From Riemerella columbipharyngis (lineage in GTDB: Bacteria; Bacteroidota; Bacteroidia; Flavobacteriales; Weeksellaceae): a stretch of DNA of 57,703 bases. How positions within the stretch are numbered: the first letter of the stretch is position 1; every line of letters begins with the position of its first letter. The stretch lies in assembly GCF_900101995.1 (NCBI RefSeq), contig NZ_FNAS01000016.1, forward strand, positions 1-57,703, in the 5' to 3' direction. Under the pieces are notes generated by a model. The model had not been told where the DNA came from. It worked only from the letters and a program-made list of their open reading frames with translations, and searched no databases. Made by a program: the position numbers and the translations under genes. Positions 25,470 through 34,954 of the stretch are shown here, piece after piece.

Positions 25470-26741
25470 ATGAGTTGTGGATGTAAATCATCCGGAAGCT
25501 CTCAACATAATTGCGGTACTAAAAGTGTCACAGGATGTGCAAGCGTGGACACTTGTGGTAATAGCTATAAATTAAGTGTATTTGATTGGCTTTCAAACAT
25601 ATCGTCTGCACCATCTGCGTCATCAGAGTTTGTAGAGGTAAGGTTTAAAAATGAAAGGAAATGTTTTTTTAGAAATGTTTATCATCTACCTGTTTCTGTA
25701 GGTAGCGTAGTTACAGTTGAGGGAAATCCGGGACACGATATAGGCGTGGTAAGCCTTACGGGAGAACTGGTAAAAATCCAAATGAAAAAGAAAAATGCAA
25801 AGGAGGAGGATTGCCTGAAAATATATAGAATAGCGAACCAAAAAGATATCGATACATGGAAGCAAAGCCGCTCCAAAGAAGAGGATGTCAAAGTTTTGGC
25901 GAGAAAAATAGCCCAAAGTCTTAGGCTTGAAATGAAAATTTCAGATGTAGAGTTCCAAGGAGATGGAACCAAGGTAACTTTCTACTATACAGCAAAAGGG
26001 AGGGTGGATTTTAGGCAGCTGATAAAGGAGTATGCTGCCGCTTTTCGTACGCGGATTGATATGAAACAGATTGGTTTCCGTCAAGAGGCCGCTAAGATAG
26101 GAGGTATAGGCTCTTGTGGTAGGGAGCTTTGCTGTTCTACTTGGCTCACAGATTTTCGTTCGGTCAATACCAATGCTGCCCGTTACCAGCAATTGAGTAT
26201 AAATCCTCAGAAATTGGCAGGGCAGTGTGGTAAGCTGAAGTGTTGTCTTAATTTTGAATTGGAAAGCTACCTCGATGCATTAGATCATTTCCCTTCTACC
26301 AATACCACTTTACAGACCGAAAAAGGAGAAGCGTTTTGTATAAAAATAGATGTATTTAAGCAAAAAATGTGGTTTACCTATGTGGGAAACTCTATGCTGT
26401 GGTACGATTTGGATATAGATGAGGTAAAAAGATTGGTTGGGTTGAATAAAAAAGGGGAAAAACTGCCGCCTTTGGAAGAACTTAGAGCTCCGTCTTCAAA
26501 TGAATTCAAGTCTGTAGATTTGATACAAGAGAATAGTGTAGATCGTTTCGAAAAACCTCAAAAAAATAAAAGAAAAAATAATAAGAGACCTGATAAAAAC
26601 GGAAAACCTCAAGAAAAAAGAGAAAATACGAAACTTCTTCTGTCAGAATCTAATCTTTCCCCCAAAAATGCCAAAAAGAGGAGAAGTGATTTCAGTAGGA
26701 ATAATCAAGGAAATCAAAGGAATTTTGGTTCAAAAAAATAG
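25470..26741 (+). CDS. ricT: RicT/YaaT-like PSP1-domain protein
   Basis: The 423-residue protein has a Cys-rich N-terminus (MSCGCKSSGSSQHNCGTK), a PSP1 domain with GGIGSCGRELCCSTWL and GQCGKLKCCLNFE, and a Lys/Asn-rich disordered tail. RicT of Bacillus subtilis forms the Fe-S Y-complex with RicA and RicF that assists RNase Y-dependent mRNA processing; the Bacteroidota role is not settled. A -7 box TAAATTTG (25439-25446) lies just upstream. It is followed by gldH and PBP1A in one operon, an arrangement known in Flavobacterium. Confidence 0.85.
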   Translation: MSCGCKSSGSSQHNCGTKSVTGCASVDTCGNSYKLSVFDWLSNISSAPSASSEFVEVRFKNERKCFFRNVYHLPVSVGSVVTVEGNPGHDIGVVSLTGELVKIQMKKKNAKEEDCLKIYRIANQKDIDTWKQSRSKEEDVKVLARKIAQSLRLEMKISDVEFQGDGTKVTFYYTAKGRVDFRQLIKEYAAAFRTRIDMKQIGFRQEAAKIGGIGSCGRELCCSTWLTDFRSVNTNAARYQQLSINPQKLAGQCGKLKCCLNFELESYLDALDHFPSTNTTLQTEKGEAFCIKIDVFKQKMWFTYVGNSMLWYDLDIDEVKRLVGLNKKGEKLPPLEELRAPSSNEFKSVDLIQENSVDRFEKPQKNKRKNNKRPDKNGKPQEKRENTKLLLSESNLSPKNAKKRRSDFSRNNQGNQRNFGSKK

Positions 26742-26750
26742 CAATGTGAT

Positions 26751-27218
26751 ATGTTAATCCGCAGTTTATATTTCTGTATATTTTTGATTGTTTTATTTTC
26801 TTGTAAACAAGATGAAAACGACTTTGTGCAAGTGAATGCTGTAAATGGGAAATGGAATAAAAATAAAGTAGAAAAATTTGACATAGAAATAAAAAATGCT
26901 CAAATACCCAAAAATATTATATTTGTAGTGAGGAATAATAACAATTATCCTTACAATAATATTTTTTTAATCAGCCAGATAATGTTTAACGATAAATTTG
27001 TCGGAAAAGCAGATACGCTAAATTATATATTGGCAGAACCTAACGGGCAATGGCTGGGCAGTGGTTTTGGAGATACTAAAGAAATATTATTCCAGTATAA
27101 AACTAATTATAAATTCCCGAAAAATGGGCATTATACGATAAGCGTAAAACAAGCAATGAGAGCGGATACCCTGAAGGGTATTGAGGATTTTGGTATTAAA
27201 ATACAATCAGCAAAATAA
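26751..27218 (+). CDS. gldH: Gliding motility lipoprotein GldH
   Basis: The 155-residue protein has a lipoprotein signal with lipobox LIVLFSC (Cys near residue 18) and a conserved C-terminal part (NYKFPKNGHYTISVKQAMR). GldH is an outer-membrane-associated lipoprotein needed for gliding in Flavobacterium johnsoniae and linked to type IX secretion. It follows ricT by nine bases and precedes PBP1A by one base, so the three are co-transcribed. Non-gliding relatives also keep it. Confidence 0.82.
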   Translation: MLIRSLYFCIFLIVLFSCKQDENDFVQVNAVNGKWNKNKVEKFDIEIKNAQIPKNIIFVVRNNNNYPYNNIFLISQIMFNDKFVGKADTLNYILAEPNGQWLGSGFGDTKEILFQYKTNYKFPKNGHYTISVKQAMRADTLKGIEDFGIKIQSAK

Positions 27219-27219
27219 T

Positions 27220-29568
27220 ATGAAATCAAAAAAGCAACAACATAAATCATCATCTTTCCCACTCCCTAAAAAGAAAAAAAGCTCGGGGATCGGGAAGTGG
27301 ATCGCTATAGTTTGGATTGGATTCACCGCTACAATTCTGGGTATTGCAGCACTTTTTTTTGCTACTTCTCAGGGGTTACTCGGTGAGATGCCTGATGTGA
27401 AGCAGCTTGAGAATCCGGATATTTACTCTGCTTCGGAGATTATATCCTCAGACGGTGTTGTCTTAGGGAAATTTGAATTGGAGAAAACAGACCCCGTTAC
27501 CTTCAGTCAATTGCCACCTTATTTAGTTTACGCTCTTCAGGCTAAGGAAGATGAACGATTTAGAGAGCATTCGGGAATAGATTTAAGGTCTATTCTAAGG
27601 GCAGTAAGGTTCGGAGGAGATAGAGGCGGTGGTTCTACGATTTCCCAGCAATTGGCTAAGCTATTATTTACTAAGACACCCTCTCAAAATAAAATAAAAA
27701 GGGTGATACAAAAACTAAAAGAATGGGTAGTAGCAGTGAGCCTTGAGAAACGCTATACCAAAGAGGAACTCATTACGATGTATTTCAATAAGTTTGATTT
27801 TACTCATAATGCACATGGGGTTGAAATGGCCTCTAAGGTTTATTTTAATAAACATACCAACGAACTTACTCTGCCGGAGGCGGCAATGTTTGTGGCAATG
27901 CTGGAAGCACCGGTAGCAAACAATCCTCTCAGAAATAAAGAACGAGCCAAGAGAAGAAGAGATGTAGTCCTGAAAAAAATGTATGATGACGGCTATATAG
28001 ACAAATCTGTCTATCAGAATGCAATAGATACCCCCATAATTACAGATTACCATCCTATAAAAAAAATAGTACAAGGAAATTCGGAATATTATAAATACTT
28101 CTTGAGAAAACAAGTAGATGAGTACTTGAAGGAATATGAAAAGGAAACAGGGCGTACTTTGGACTTGTTCCGAGATGGTCTTAAAATATATGTAACACTG
28201 AATTCACATATGCAAAAGTATGCAGAAGAAGCTATGAAAGAGCATCTCACGCACTTACAAAGATCTTTTGATGCAGAGCAGAAAAGAAATCCTAACTATC
28301 CTTTTTACAGAATATCCAAGTCTCAAGCAGATAAAATTATTCTAATGGCACTTAAACGGAGTGGAAGGTATCAACAGCTGAAAGATGCAGGCATATCCGA
28401 AGATTCCATAGTGGCAGAACTCAAAAGACCAATCAAAATGTCTATATTTTCTTGGAACGGAGAAAAAGAAGTTATGATGTCTCCATGGGATTCTATACGC
28501 TATCATAAGCAAATTGCGCAGTCTGGACTGATGTCTATGGAACCATTGACCGGAGATATAAAAGCTTGGGTAGGAGGAATCGATTGGTCTCACTTCAAAT
28601 ACGACCATGTAAAACAGGGTAAAAGACAGGTGGGTTCTACATTTAAGCCCTTTGTATATGCCGCTTCTATTATTGACTTAAATTATACGCCGTGTACTAC
28701 AATATCCAATGCCAGCTATAGTTTAGGTAACTGGCATGTAAAAGGGAGAGGCGGTATGCTGCCTCTAAAAGACGCTTTAGCATACTCTCAAAATGCTGTA
28801 GCGGCAAGGCTTATCCAAAATGTGGGCGTAGACAGAGTGATTGCTCTGGCACGGGATATGGGGGTAACCAGCGATATCCCACGGAATAATACGATAGCTT
28901 TAGGTTCTTCAGATATTTCCATTTACGAAATGGTGGGGGCATATAGCACATTTGCAAACTTTGGTAATTACATCAAACCTCATATGATTTGGAGGATAGA
29001 AGATGCTAATGGCAGAGTCATAAAAGAAGTGAAAGATGATTTGGTAGAGGTAATGGATGAGAAATATGCCTATACAATGATTACCCTGATGGAAGGCGTG
29101 GCAAGCTATGGAACTGCCTCTGGAGAGCTTAGAAGGAGAGGAATAAGCGGAGTCGATATAGCAGGTAAAACGGGAACTACCAATAATAATTCCGACGGTT
29201 GGTTCATCGGAATAGTACCGCAGCTGTCCACCGGCGTATGGGTAGGATGGGAAAGTAGAGCTACTCACTTCCTAAGTACGGGAGAAGGACAAGGTGCCAA
29301 AATGGCCTTGCCTATATGGGCTATCTTTATGAAAAAAGTATGGGCAGATAAAGAACTGAACATATCCCCCAATGAAAAATTTGCGAAGCCAACGGGTTGG
29401 ACAAACAGTTGTGACAACTTACACGGCGGAGGAAACTATGGCTACGGCGGAGGACTTCGTACTATAGATGAAATAAGAAGCTCCGACAGCGTACGGCAAG
29501 AAGCTCCTAAAAGAGAAAATATTAACGAAAATATAAATACCTCCGACGAGGTTGATTTTAATCAGTAA
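27220..29568 (+). CDS. Penicillin-binding protein 1A (bifunctional)
   Basis: The start MKSKKQQHKSSSF (ATG 27220) is preferred over the TTG at 27181 that overlaps gldH. The 782-residue protein has a basic N-terminus, one membrane anchor (about residues 24-48), a GT51 glycosyltransferase domain (KEDERFREHSG, GGSTISQQLAK) and a transpeptidase domain with Ser473 (GSTFK), SQN, and Lys650-Thr-Gly. It polymerises and cross-links peptidoglycan. The C-terminus is Gly/Tyr-rich then acidic. Confidence 0.92.
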   Translation: MKSKKQQHKSSSFPLPKKKKSSGIGKWIAIVWIGFTATILGIAALFFATSQGLLGEMPDVKQLENPDIYSASEIISSDGVVLGKFELEKTDPVTFSQLPPYLVYALQAKEDERFREHSGIDLRSILRAVRFGGDRGGGSTISQQLAKLLFTKTPSQNKIKRVIQKLKEWVVAVSLEKRYTKEELITMYFNKFDFTHNAHGVEMASKVYFNKHTNELTLPEAAMFVAMLEAPVANNPLRNKERAKRRRDVVLKKMYDDGYIDKSVYQNAIDTPIITDYHPIKKIVQGNSEYYKYFLRKQVDEYLKEYEKETGRTLDLFRDGLKIYVTLNSHMQKYAEEAMKEHLTHLQRSFDAEQKRNPNYPFYRISKSQADKIILMALKRSGRYQQLKDAGISEDSIVAELKRPIKMSIFSWNGEKEVMMSPWDSIRYHKQIAQSGLMSMEPLTGDIKAWVGGIDWSHFKYDHVKQGKRQVGSTFKPFVYAASIIDLNYTPCTTISNASYSLGNWHVKGRGGMLPLKDALAYSQNAVAARLIQNVGVDRVIALARDMGVTSDIPRNNTIALGSSDISIYEMVGAYSTFANFGNYIKPHMIWRIEDANGRVIKEVKDDLVEVMDEKYAYTMITLMEGVASYGTASGELRRRGISGVDIAGKTGTTNNNSDGWFIGIVPQLSTGVWVGWESRATHFLSTGEGQGAKMALPIWAIFMKKVWADKELNISPNEKFAKPTGWTNSCDNLHGGGNYGYGGGLRTIDEIRSSDSVRQEAPKRENINENINTSDEVDFNQ

Positions 29569-29711
29569 TATTTTTGGAGCAAAGAAAAAGACAGTTCAGT
29601 AGAATATTATAGAGCGTTGTAGGCTTTATTAAATTTATATAAAGTTTTGATTTAACGAAAATAGGCGGATGTCCGAAAAGCCTTCGACAGAGTAGGAATA
29701 AAAAAATAAAA

Positions 29712-30239
29712 ATGTTTTCAGTTAGTTTTATTACTTCGTATTTAACTTTTTATTTAAGATCTAAGATTCTTATAGAAGGAGAGTTTTTCAAGATATATAA
29801 TCCTAAAACTTTTCTAAAAACCATTCCTTTGGGAAGAAATAAGAGTACGATATCTGTCAATAAAATCTCGTCTGTCAATACAAGTTTTGGCTTAGATTTT
29901 CTGGCTTTGCTTTGGGGGCTTGCAATTGGGGCGGGAGTTTATTTGTACATAAAAAATTACGATGCCGATTGTACACTGTGGAAATGGGAGCTGGTTTTTT
30001 GGGTCTATGCTCTATTGACGATGCTAAGCTCTTTTCAGATTAAACTAAAAATGCACACCCTGTCGGGAGAGGTTTTCTCTGTTAATGCCATTATATTTAG
30101 CAAAGCAAAAGTAGAAAACTTACTATCCACCATACAAAGCCTTATTAAAAGAAATACAGACGACAAAAATACCGATGTTGCCGAAAAGATTGACAACCCT
30201 GATACGACAGCAGCAGAGCCAAATCAGGATATTTCTTAG
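29712..30239 (+). CDS. Hypothetical membrane protein
   Basis: The 175-residue protein has a strand-rich N-terminal part (KILIEGEFFKIYNPKTF), two membrane segments (about residues 58-75 and 90-105) and a disordered Asp/Thr-rich tail. The mixture recalls PH-like bacterial membrane proteins, but no family is recognised. It is separated from PBP1A by 143 bases with no clear terminator. That gap contains AAAATAGGCGGAT, repeated at 32284-32296. Confidence 0.6.
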   Translation: MFSVSFITSYLTFYLRSKILIEGEFFKIYNPKTFLKTIPLGRNKSTISVNKISSVNTSFGLDFLALLWGLAIGAGVYLYIKNYDADCTLWKWELVFWVYALLTMLSSFQIKLKMHTLSGEVFSVNAIIFSKAKVENLLSTIQSLIKRNTDDKNTDVAEKIDNPDTTAAEPNQDIS

Positions 30240-30284
30240 TATTTGGGATAGTGATTTTATCAGAAATTCATTACCTTTGTAGGT

Positions 30285-31799
30285 ATGGCAACAAAGATGC
30301 TTTTCAATACGGTGGTCAATTGGTTTATTCGCCAGAGAATAGACCAGATACAGAACTTTATAAAACATCCTATTGAGACACAGAAAGGCGTCTTGTTTTC
30401 GCAATTGTATAAAGCAGAGAATACGATCTATGGAAAAAAATATGGTTTCCGAGATATCAATAATTACCAAGATTTCAGCCGCCAGGTACCGATTGTTTCT
30501 TACGAAGATTTTGAACCTTATATAGAACGAGCAAGACGGGGAGAGAAAGATGTGATATGGGACGGCAGTATCCGTATGTTTGCAAAATCTTCGGGAACTA
30601 CTAATGCCAAGAGTAAGTTTATTCCAATTTCTCAAGATTCTTTGGAAAATTGCCATTTCAAAGCAGGTAAAGATCTTGTAGCTATTTATGCTAATAATCA
30701 TCCTGATAATACTTTATTTCAATATAAAAATTTAAGATTAGGAGGCAGTTCAGAGCTTTATGAGGATTTTAACACGAAATTCGGAGACCTTTCTGCAATC
30801 TTAATTGAAAATCTTCCTTTTTGGGTAGAAATCACGACGACGCCGAGCAAGAAAACTTCTCTAATGTCAGAATGGGAAACCAAGCTGAAAGCTATAGTAG
30901 AAGAGGTTTCAAAAGCCGATGTAAGCAGCCTTACGGGAGTGCCAAGCTGGATGATGGTTTTACTGAAAAAAGTTTTAGAAGAAACCAAGATGACGACCAT
31001 TTCGGAGCTTTGGCCAAATTTGGAGGTGTTCTTCCACGGCGGAATCAGCTTTGTGCCGTACAGAGAGCAATACAAACAGATTATAGGGAAATCTATTAAC
31101 TATTACGAGATATACAACGCTTCAGAGGGTTTCTTTGGCATACAAGACCAGTCTGAAAGTGATGAAATGCTCTTGATGCTCGACTATGGTATCTTCTATG
31201 AATTTATACCGATGGATAAGTTCTGTTCCGAAAATCATCAAGCCATACCTTTGGAGGAGGTAGAAGTAGGAAAAAACTATGCGATGGTAATTACCACCAA
31301 TGGAGGTCTTTGGCGTTATCTCATCGGCGATACGGTCGTCTTTACGAATAAAGAGCCTTACCGAATAAAAATTTCGGGGCGTACGAAACATTATATCAAT
31401 GTTTTTGGAGAAGAACTAATGATAAATAATGTTGAGACTGCTCTTAGCAAGGCTTGCGAAAAAACGGGAGCCGAAATAACGGACTACACCGGAGCACCGG
31501 TATTTATGTCTGAGAGCCAAGGCGGTGCCCACGAATGGATTATAGAATTCAGCCAAAAACCTAATGAGATGTCCTTGTTTGCTCAAGTTTTTGACGACAC
31601 ACTGAAACAGCTAAACTCGGACTACGAAGCAAAGCGGTACAATAATATGACGCTAAATCCACCTATTATTCATTGTGCCAAACCCAATCTTTTCTACGAT
31701 TGGATGGCACATCGGGGGAAACTCGGCGGACAGAACAAAGTGCCCCGCCTGAGCAACGATAGAAGCTATATAGACCCTTTGCTTAAAATGAATGGATAG
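30285..31799 (+). CDS. GH3-family acyl-acid-amido synthetase-like protein
   Basis: The 504-residue protein matches the GH3 family: KSSGTTNAKSKFIPIS near residue 105 (ATP/AMP-binding motif), EVFFHGGISFVPYREQY, NASEGFFGIQDQ and GGLWRYLIGDTVVF. Plant GH3 enzymes adenylate carboxylic acids such as auxin and join them to amino acids; bacterial members are conserved in Bacteroidota, but substrates are unknown. A -7-like box TACCTTTG (30272-30279) ends only five bases before the ATG, so the mRNA may be nearly leaderless. Confidence 0.85.
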   Translation: MATKMLFNTVVNWFIRQRIDQIQNFIKHPIETQKGVLFSQLYKAENTIYGKKYGFRDINNYQDFSRQVPIVSYEDFEPYIERARRGEKDVIWDGSIRMFAKSSGTTNAKSKFIPISQDSLENCHFKAGKDLVAIYANNHPDNTLFQYKNLRLGGSSELYEDFNTKFGDLSAILIENLPFWVEITTTPSKKTSLMSEWETKLKAIVEEVSKADVSSLTGVPSWMMVLLKKVLEETKMTTISELWPNLEVFFHGGISFVPYREQYKQIIGKSINYYEIYNASEGFFGIQDQSESDEMLLMLDYGIFYEFIPMDKFCSENHQAIPLEEVEVGKNYAMVITTNGGLWRYLIGDTVVFTNKEPYRIKISGRTKHYINVFGEELMINNVETALSKACEKTGAEITDYTGAPVFMSESQGGAHEWIIEFSQKPNEMSLFAQVFDDTLKQLNSDYEAKRYNNMTLNPPIIHCAKPNLFYDWMAHRGKLGGQNKVPRLSNDRSYIDPLLKMNG

Positions 31800-31839
31800 A
31801 ATTTTAATTACGCCTATTCAACAATTATTCTAAGTCTAT

Positions 31840-32154
31840 ATGAAAAAGTTACTCTTTATACTTCTTAATTTTGATGATGGCTCTTGGTTGCTTTTTTTTA
31901 AGAGAAGCTAAAATGCTTAAAATAGAGGAAAAATATACTTTAGTAAATGAAAATAGAGATAAAATTCCGGTAACTATATATTCCATATATATGCGAGGCG
32001 ATGAGAAAGGAAATATATACAAAATCTTGATTTTTTTGATAAAGAACTTAAAATGGGATGCAGTTTCATTGTTGTTATTCCTAAATATAAGGTAATTAGT
32101 ATTATTGAGGGAGGCAAAATAAAATTTGTGAAACATGAAAATAAAGTTATTTAA
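31840..32154 (+). pseudogene. Small lipoprotein gene, broken
   Basis: MKKLLFILL followed, after one extra A at 31867-31868, by ILMMALGCFFLREAKML forms a lipoprotein signal with a Cys. A second frame change near 32008-32012 leads to LDFFDKELKMGCSFIVVIPKYK and an end at 32154. The pieces would give a protein of about 105 residues of unknown family. The rest of the gap to topA (32155-32419) shows only the 13-base repeat at 32284-32296 and the topA promoter. Confidence 0.5.
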
Positions 32155-32396
32155 TTATCAAAAAGCTCAAATAGGTTTACTATGCTGAATAATTACGCCT
32201 TTTTTGATAATCCCAATATGAAAAATAAGCTTAAAATTAATTATATTTAATAGTTTTGGAGAGCTTAAAATCATTGTGCTCGAAAAATAGGCGGATTTGT
32301 TTATAGTCTATTTGAAATGAGAAAGTTTTTCTATTAGTATAACTTGGATTAGAATTACAATTCGGAAATAACAAATCACTTTCAAAAAATAATTTC

Positions 32397-32404
32397 TACT
32401 TTTG
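32397..32404 (+). promoter_or_regulatory. -7 promoter box of topA
   Basis: TACTTTTG matches TAnnTTTG and lies 15 bases before the topA ATG at 32420. The -33 element is weak. Confidence 0.45.
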
Positions 32405-32419
32405 CAAAAAAAAATAAAT

Positions 32420-34945
32420 ATGTCTAAGAGTTTAGTCATAGTAGAGTCGCCGGCAAAGGCTAAAACAATCCAAAAATACTTAGGTAAAGATTTTGAAGTG
32501 AAATCGAGTTTTGGCCATATCCGAGATTTACCCAAAAAGGGAATGGGTATAAATTTAGACGATTTTACGCCTGATTATGAAGTTCCCGAGGATAAAAAAA
32601 AATTGGTTTCTGAGCTTAAGTCTGCTGCCAAAAAAGCAGATGTAGTATGGCTGGCATCGGATGAGGACCGAGAGGGAGAAGCGATTGCATGGCATCTTGC
32701 CCAAGAGCTTAAACTTAAAGATGATAATACGAAGCGTATTGTTTTCCATGAGATTACCAAAAATGCTATTCTAAAAGCCATCGAAAATCCAAGAAAAATA
32801 GATCAAAATTTGGTCAACGCACAGCAGGCAAGGCGTATCTTAGATAGAATTGTGGGGTTCGAAATGTCGCCCGTTCTTTGGAGGAAAGTACGCACAGGGT
32901 TATCTGCGGGGCGTGTACAGTCTGTAGCGGTAAGGCTTATTGTGGAAAGAGAAAAAGAAATCCAAAATTTTAAATCAAAATCTGTATTTAAGGTAAATGG
33001 AACTTTTCTCAACAAAGAAAAGCAGGTACTTTCTGCAAAACTTAAAGCAACTTTTAATAATGAAAAAGAGGCAGAGTTCTTTTTAGAAAAAATTAAACCA
33101 GCCGAGTTTAAGGTTCTCAATGTAGAGATGAAACCCGGCTACCGTTCGCCATCGGCACCTTTTACCACTTCTACACTTCAGCAGGAGGCGAGTAGTAGGC
33201 TGGGGTATAATGTAACGACAACAATGCGTGTGGCACAAAGGCTCTACGAAGAGGGGTATATTACCTATATGAGAACAGACTCTGTAAACCTTTCTCAGGA
33301 GGCGATAGAAGGAGCGAAGCAACAGATTGTAAGAGAGTTTGGAGAACGCTATTCCAAACCTAAGAAATATACGACCAAATCTTCTTCTGCACAGGAGGCC
33401 CACGAAGCCATCCGTCCCACGGATTTTAAACTAAAGAGAATAGCAGACGAACAGCTTAACAAGCTCTATCAGCTTATTTATAAAAGGACTCTAGCAAGCC
33501 AGATGGCTAATGCGGAGATAGAAAAAACCGTAATAGAAATAGGTGCTAAGGAATCTGATTATCCTTTTGAAGCACAAGGCGAGGTGATTGCATTTGATGG
33601 TTTCTTGCGTGTATATGGTATCTTGAAATCAGAAGATGTAGAAGATGATGACGAGAATACTCTTTTGCCGAAAGTAAAAACAGGGGAAGTTTTGGAGCGT
33701 AAATCTGTTACCGCAAAAGAAAAGTTCTCCAGACCGGCATCCAGATATACCGAAGCAGGATTGGTGAAAAAATTGGAGGAGCTTGGGATAGGGCGTCCAT
33801 CTACTTATGCCCCGACGATACAGACGATACAGAATAGAGAGTATGTAGAGAAAAAAGAGATTCTGCCGCAAAAAAGAGAGGTGATAGAAATTACTTTGGA
33901 AAAAGAAGAATTAAACAGAAAGGTACTGGTAGAAAACTTCGGAGGAGACCGAAACAAATTTACGCCTACGGATATCGGTGTAGTGGTTAATGACTTCTTA
34001 ATCCAAAATTTCGAGGAAATACTTGATTATGGTTTTACGGCGAAAGTGGAGCAGGATTTTGATGATATTGCTAACGGTGATGAGAAATGGAAAAGTATGC
34101 TGAAAAACTTCTATAATGATTTTCATCCTAAAATAGAAGATGTAGCAGAGAATGCAGACCGTGCGACAGGAGAAAGATTATTAGGAAAAGACCCAAAATC
34201 CGGCAAAAATGTATATGCCAGAATAGGGAGATTTGGTCCAATGATACAAATAGGAGATTCTGATGATGAAGAAAAGCCAATTTTTGCATCACTAATGAAC
34301 AGTCAAAATATTGCTACTATCTCTTTGGAGGAAGCTTTGGAGTTGTTTAAAATTCCTTTCGAGCTTAATGATTACGAGGGGAAACCTGTTTCCGTAGGTG
34401 TGGGCAGATATGGGCCATATGTGAAATGGGGAGATACATTCATCAGTATTCCAAGGAAAGAAGACCCACTATCAATAGATAACCAAAGAGCAATAGAGAT
34501 TATCGAAGAGAAAAAAGAAACAGATGCTCCTATTGCATCATATAAAGGTGAAGCAGTAACTAAAGGAGTGGGAAGATTCGGTCCATTTTTGAAGTACAAA
34601 AATTTATATGTGAATGTGCCTAAAAAGTATGATTTTGACCATCTGTCTCAGAAGGAAGTTAATGAGTTGATAGACGCGAAGCTAGAGAAAGAAGCAAACC
34701 GATATATACAAGAATGGAAAGACGAAAAAATATCAATAGAAAACGGAAGATGGGGACCATTTATTAAGTATAAAAAATCCAACTTTAAGATTCCGCCTAA
34801 GAAAGGAAGTGAAAAATATACCGTAGAGGAATTAAAAGAAGTGTCTTTGGAACAAGTGAAAAAATGGATTACGATACAAGATAAAAATGCCTTTGCAGAG
34901 AGCAAGCCGACAGCTAAAAAGAAAACTACAGCCAAGAAAAAATAA
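32420..34945 (+). CDS. topA: DNA topoisomerase I
   Basis: The start MSKSLVIVESPAKAKTI (ATG 32420) places the TOPRIM domain at the N-terminus; DEDREGEA carries the metal-binding acids, and Tyr283 in TYMRTDS is the strand-cutting residue. The 841-residue protein lacks C-terminal zinc fingers and has instead repeated GRxGPxxK units (VGRYGPYVKW, GRFGPFLKY, GRWGPFIKY) plus a Lys-rich tail. It relaxes negative supercoils. Nine bases separate it from the next gene. Confidence 0.95.
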   Translation: MSKSLVIVESPAKAKTIQKYLGKDFEVKSSFGHIRDLPKKGMGINLDDFTPDYEVPEDKKKLVSELKSAAKKADVVWLASDEDREGEAIAWHLAQELKLKDDNTKRIVFHEITKNAILKAIENPRKIDQNLVNAQQARRILDRIVGFEMSPVLWRKVRTGLSAGRVQSVAVRLIVEREKEIQNFKSKSVFKVNGTFLNKEKQVLSAKLKATFNNEKEAEFFLEKIKPAEFKVLNVEMKPGYRSPSAPFTTSTLQQEASSRLGYNVTTTMRVAQRLYEEGYITYMRTDSVNLSQEAIEGAKQQIVREFGERYSKPKKYTTKSSSAQEAHEAIRPTDFKLKRIADEQLNKLYQLIYKRTLASQMANAEIEKTVIEIGAKESDYPFEAQGEVIAFDGFLRVYGILKSEDVEDDDENTLLPKVKTGEVLERKSVTAKEKFSRPASRYTEAGLVKKLEELGIGRPSTYAPTIQTIQNREYVEKKEILPQKREVIEITLEKEELNRKVLVENFGGDRNKFTPTDIGVVVNDFLIQNFEEILDYGFTAKVEQDFDDIANGDEKWKSMLKNFYNDFHPKIEDVAENADRATGERLLGKDPKSGKNVYARIGRFGPMIQIGDSDDEEKPIFASLMNSQNIATISLEEALELFKIPFELNDYEGKPVSVGVGRYGPYVKWGDTFISIPRKEDPLSIDNQRAIEIIEEKKETDAPIASYKGEAVTKGVGRFGPFLKYKNLYVNVPKKYDFDHLSQKEVNELIDAKLEKEANRYIQEWKDEKISIENGRWGPFIKYKKSNFKIPPKKGSEKYTVEELKEVSLEQVKKWITIQDKNAFAESKPTAKKKTTAKKK

Positions 34946-34954
34946 TTACAGGAT

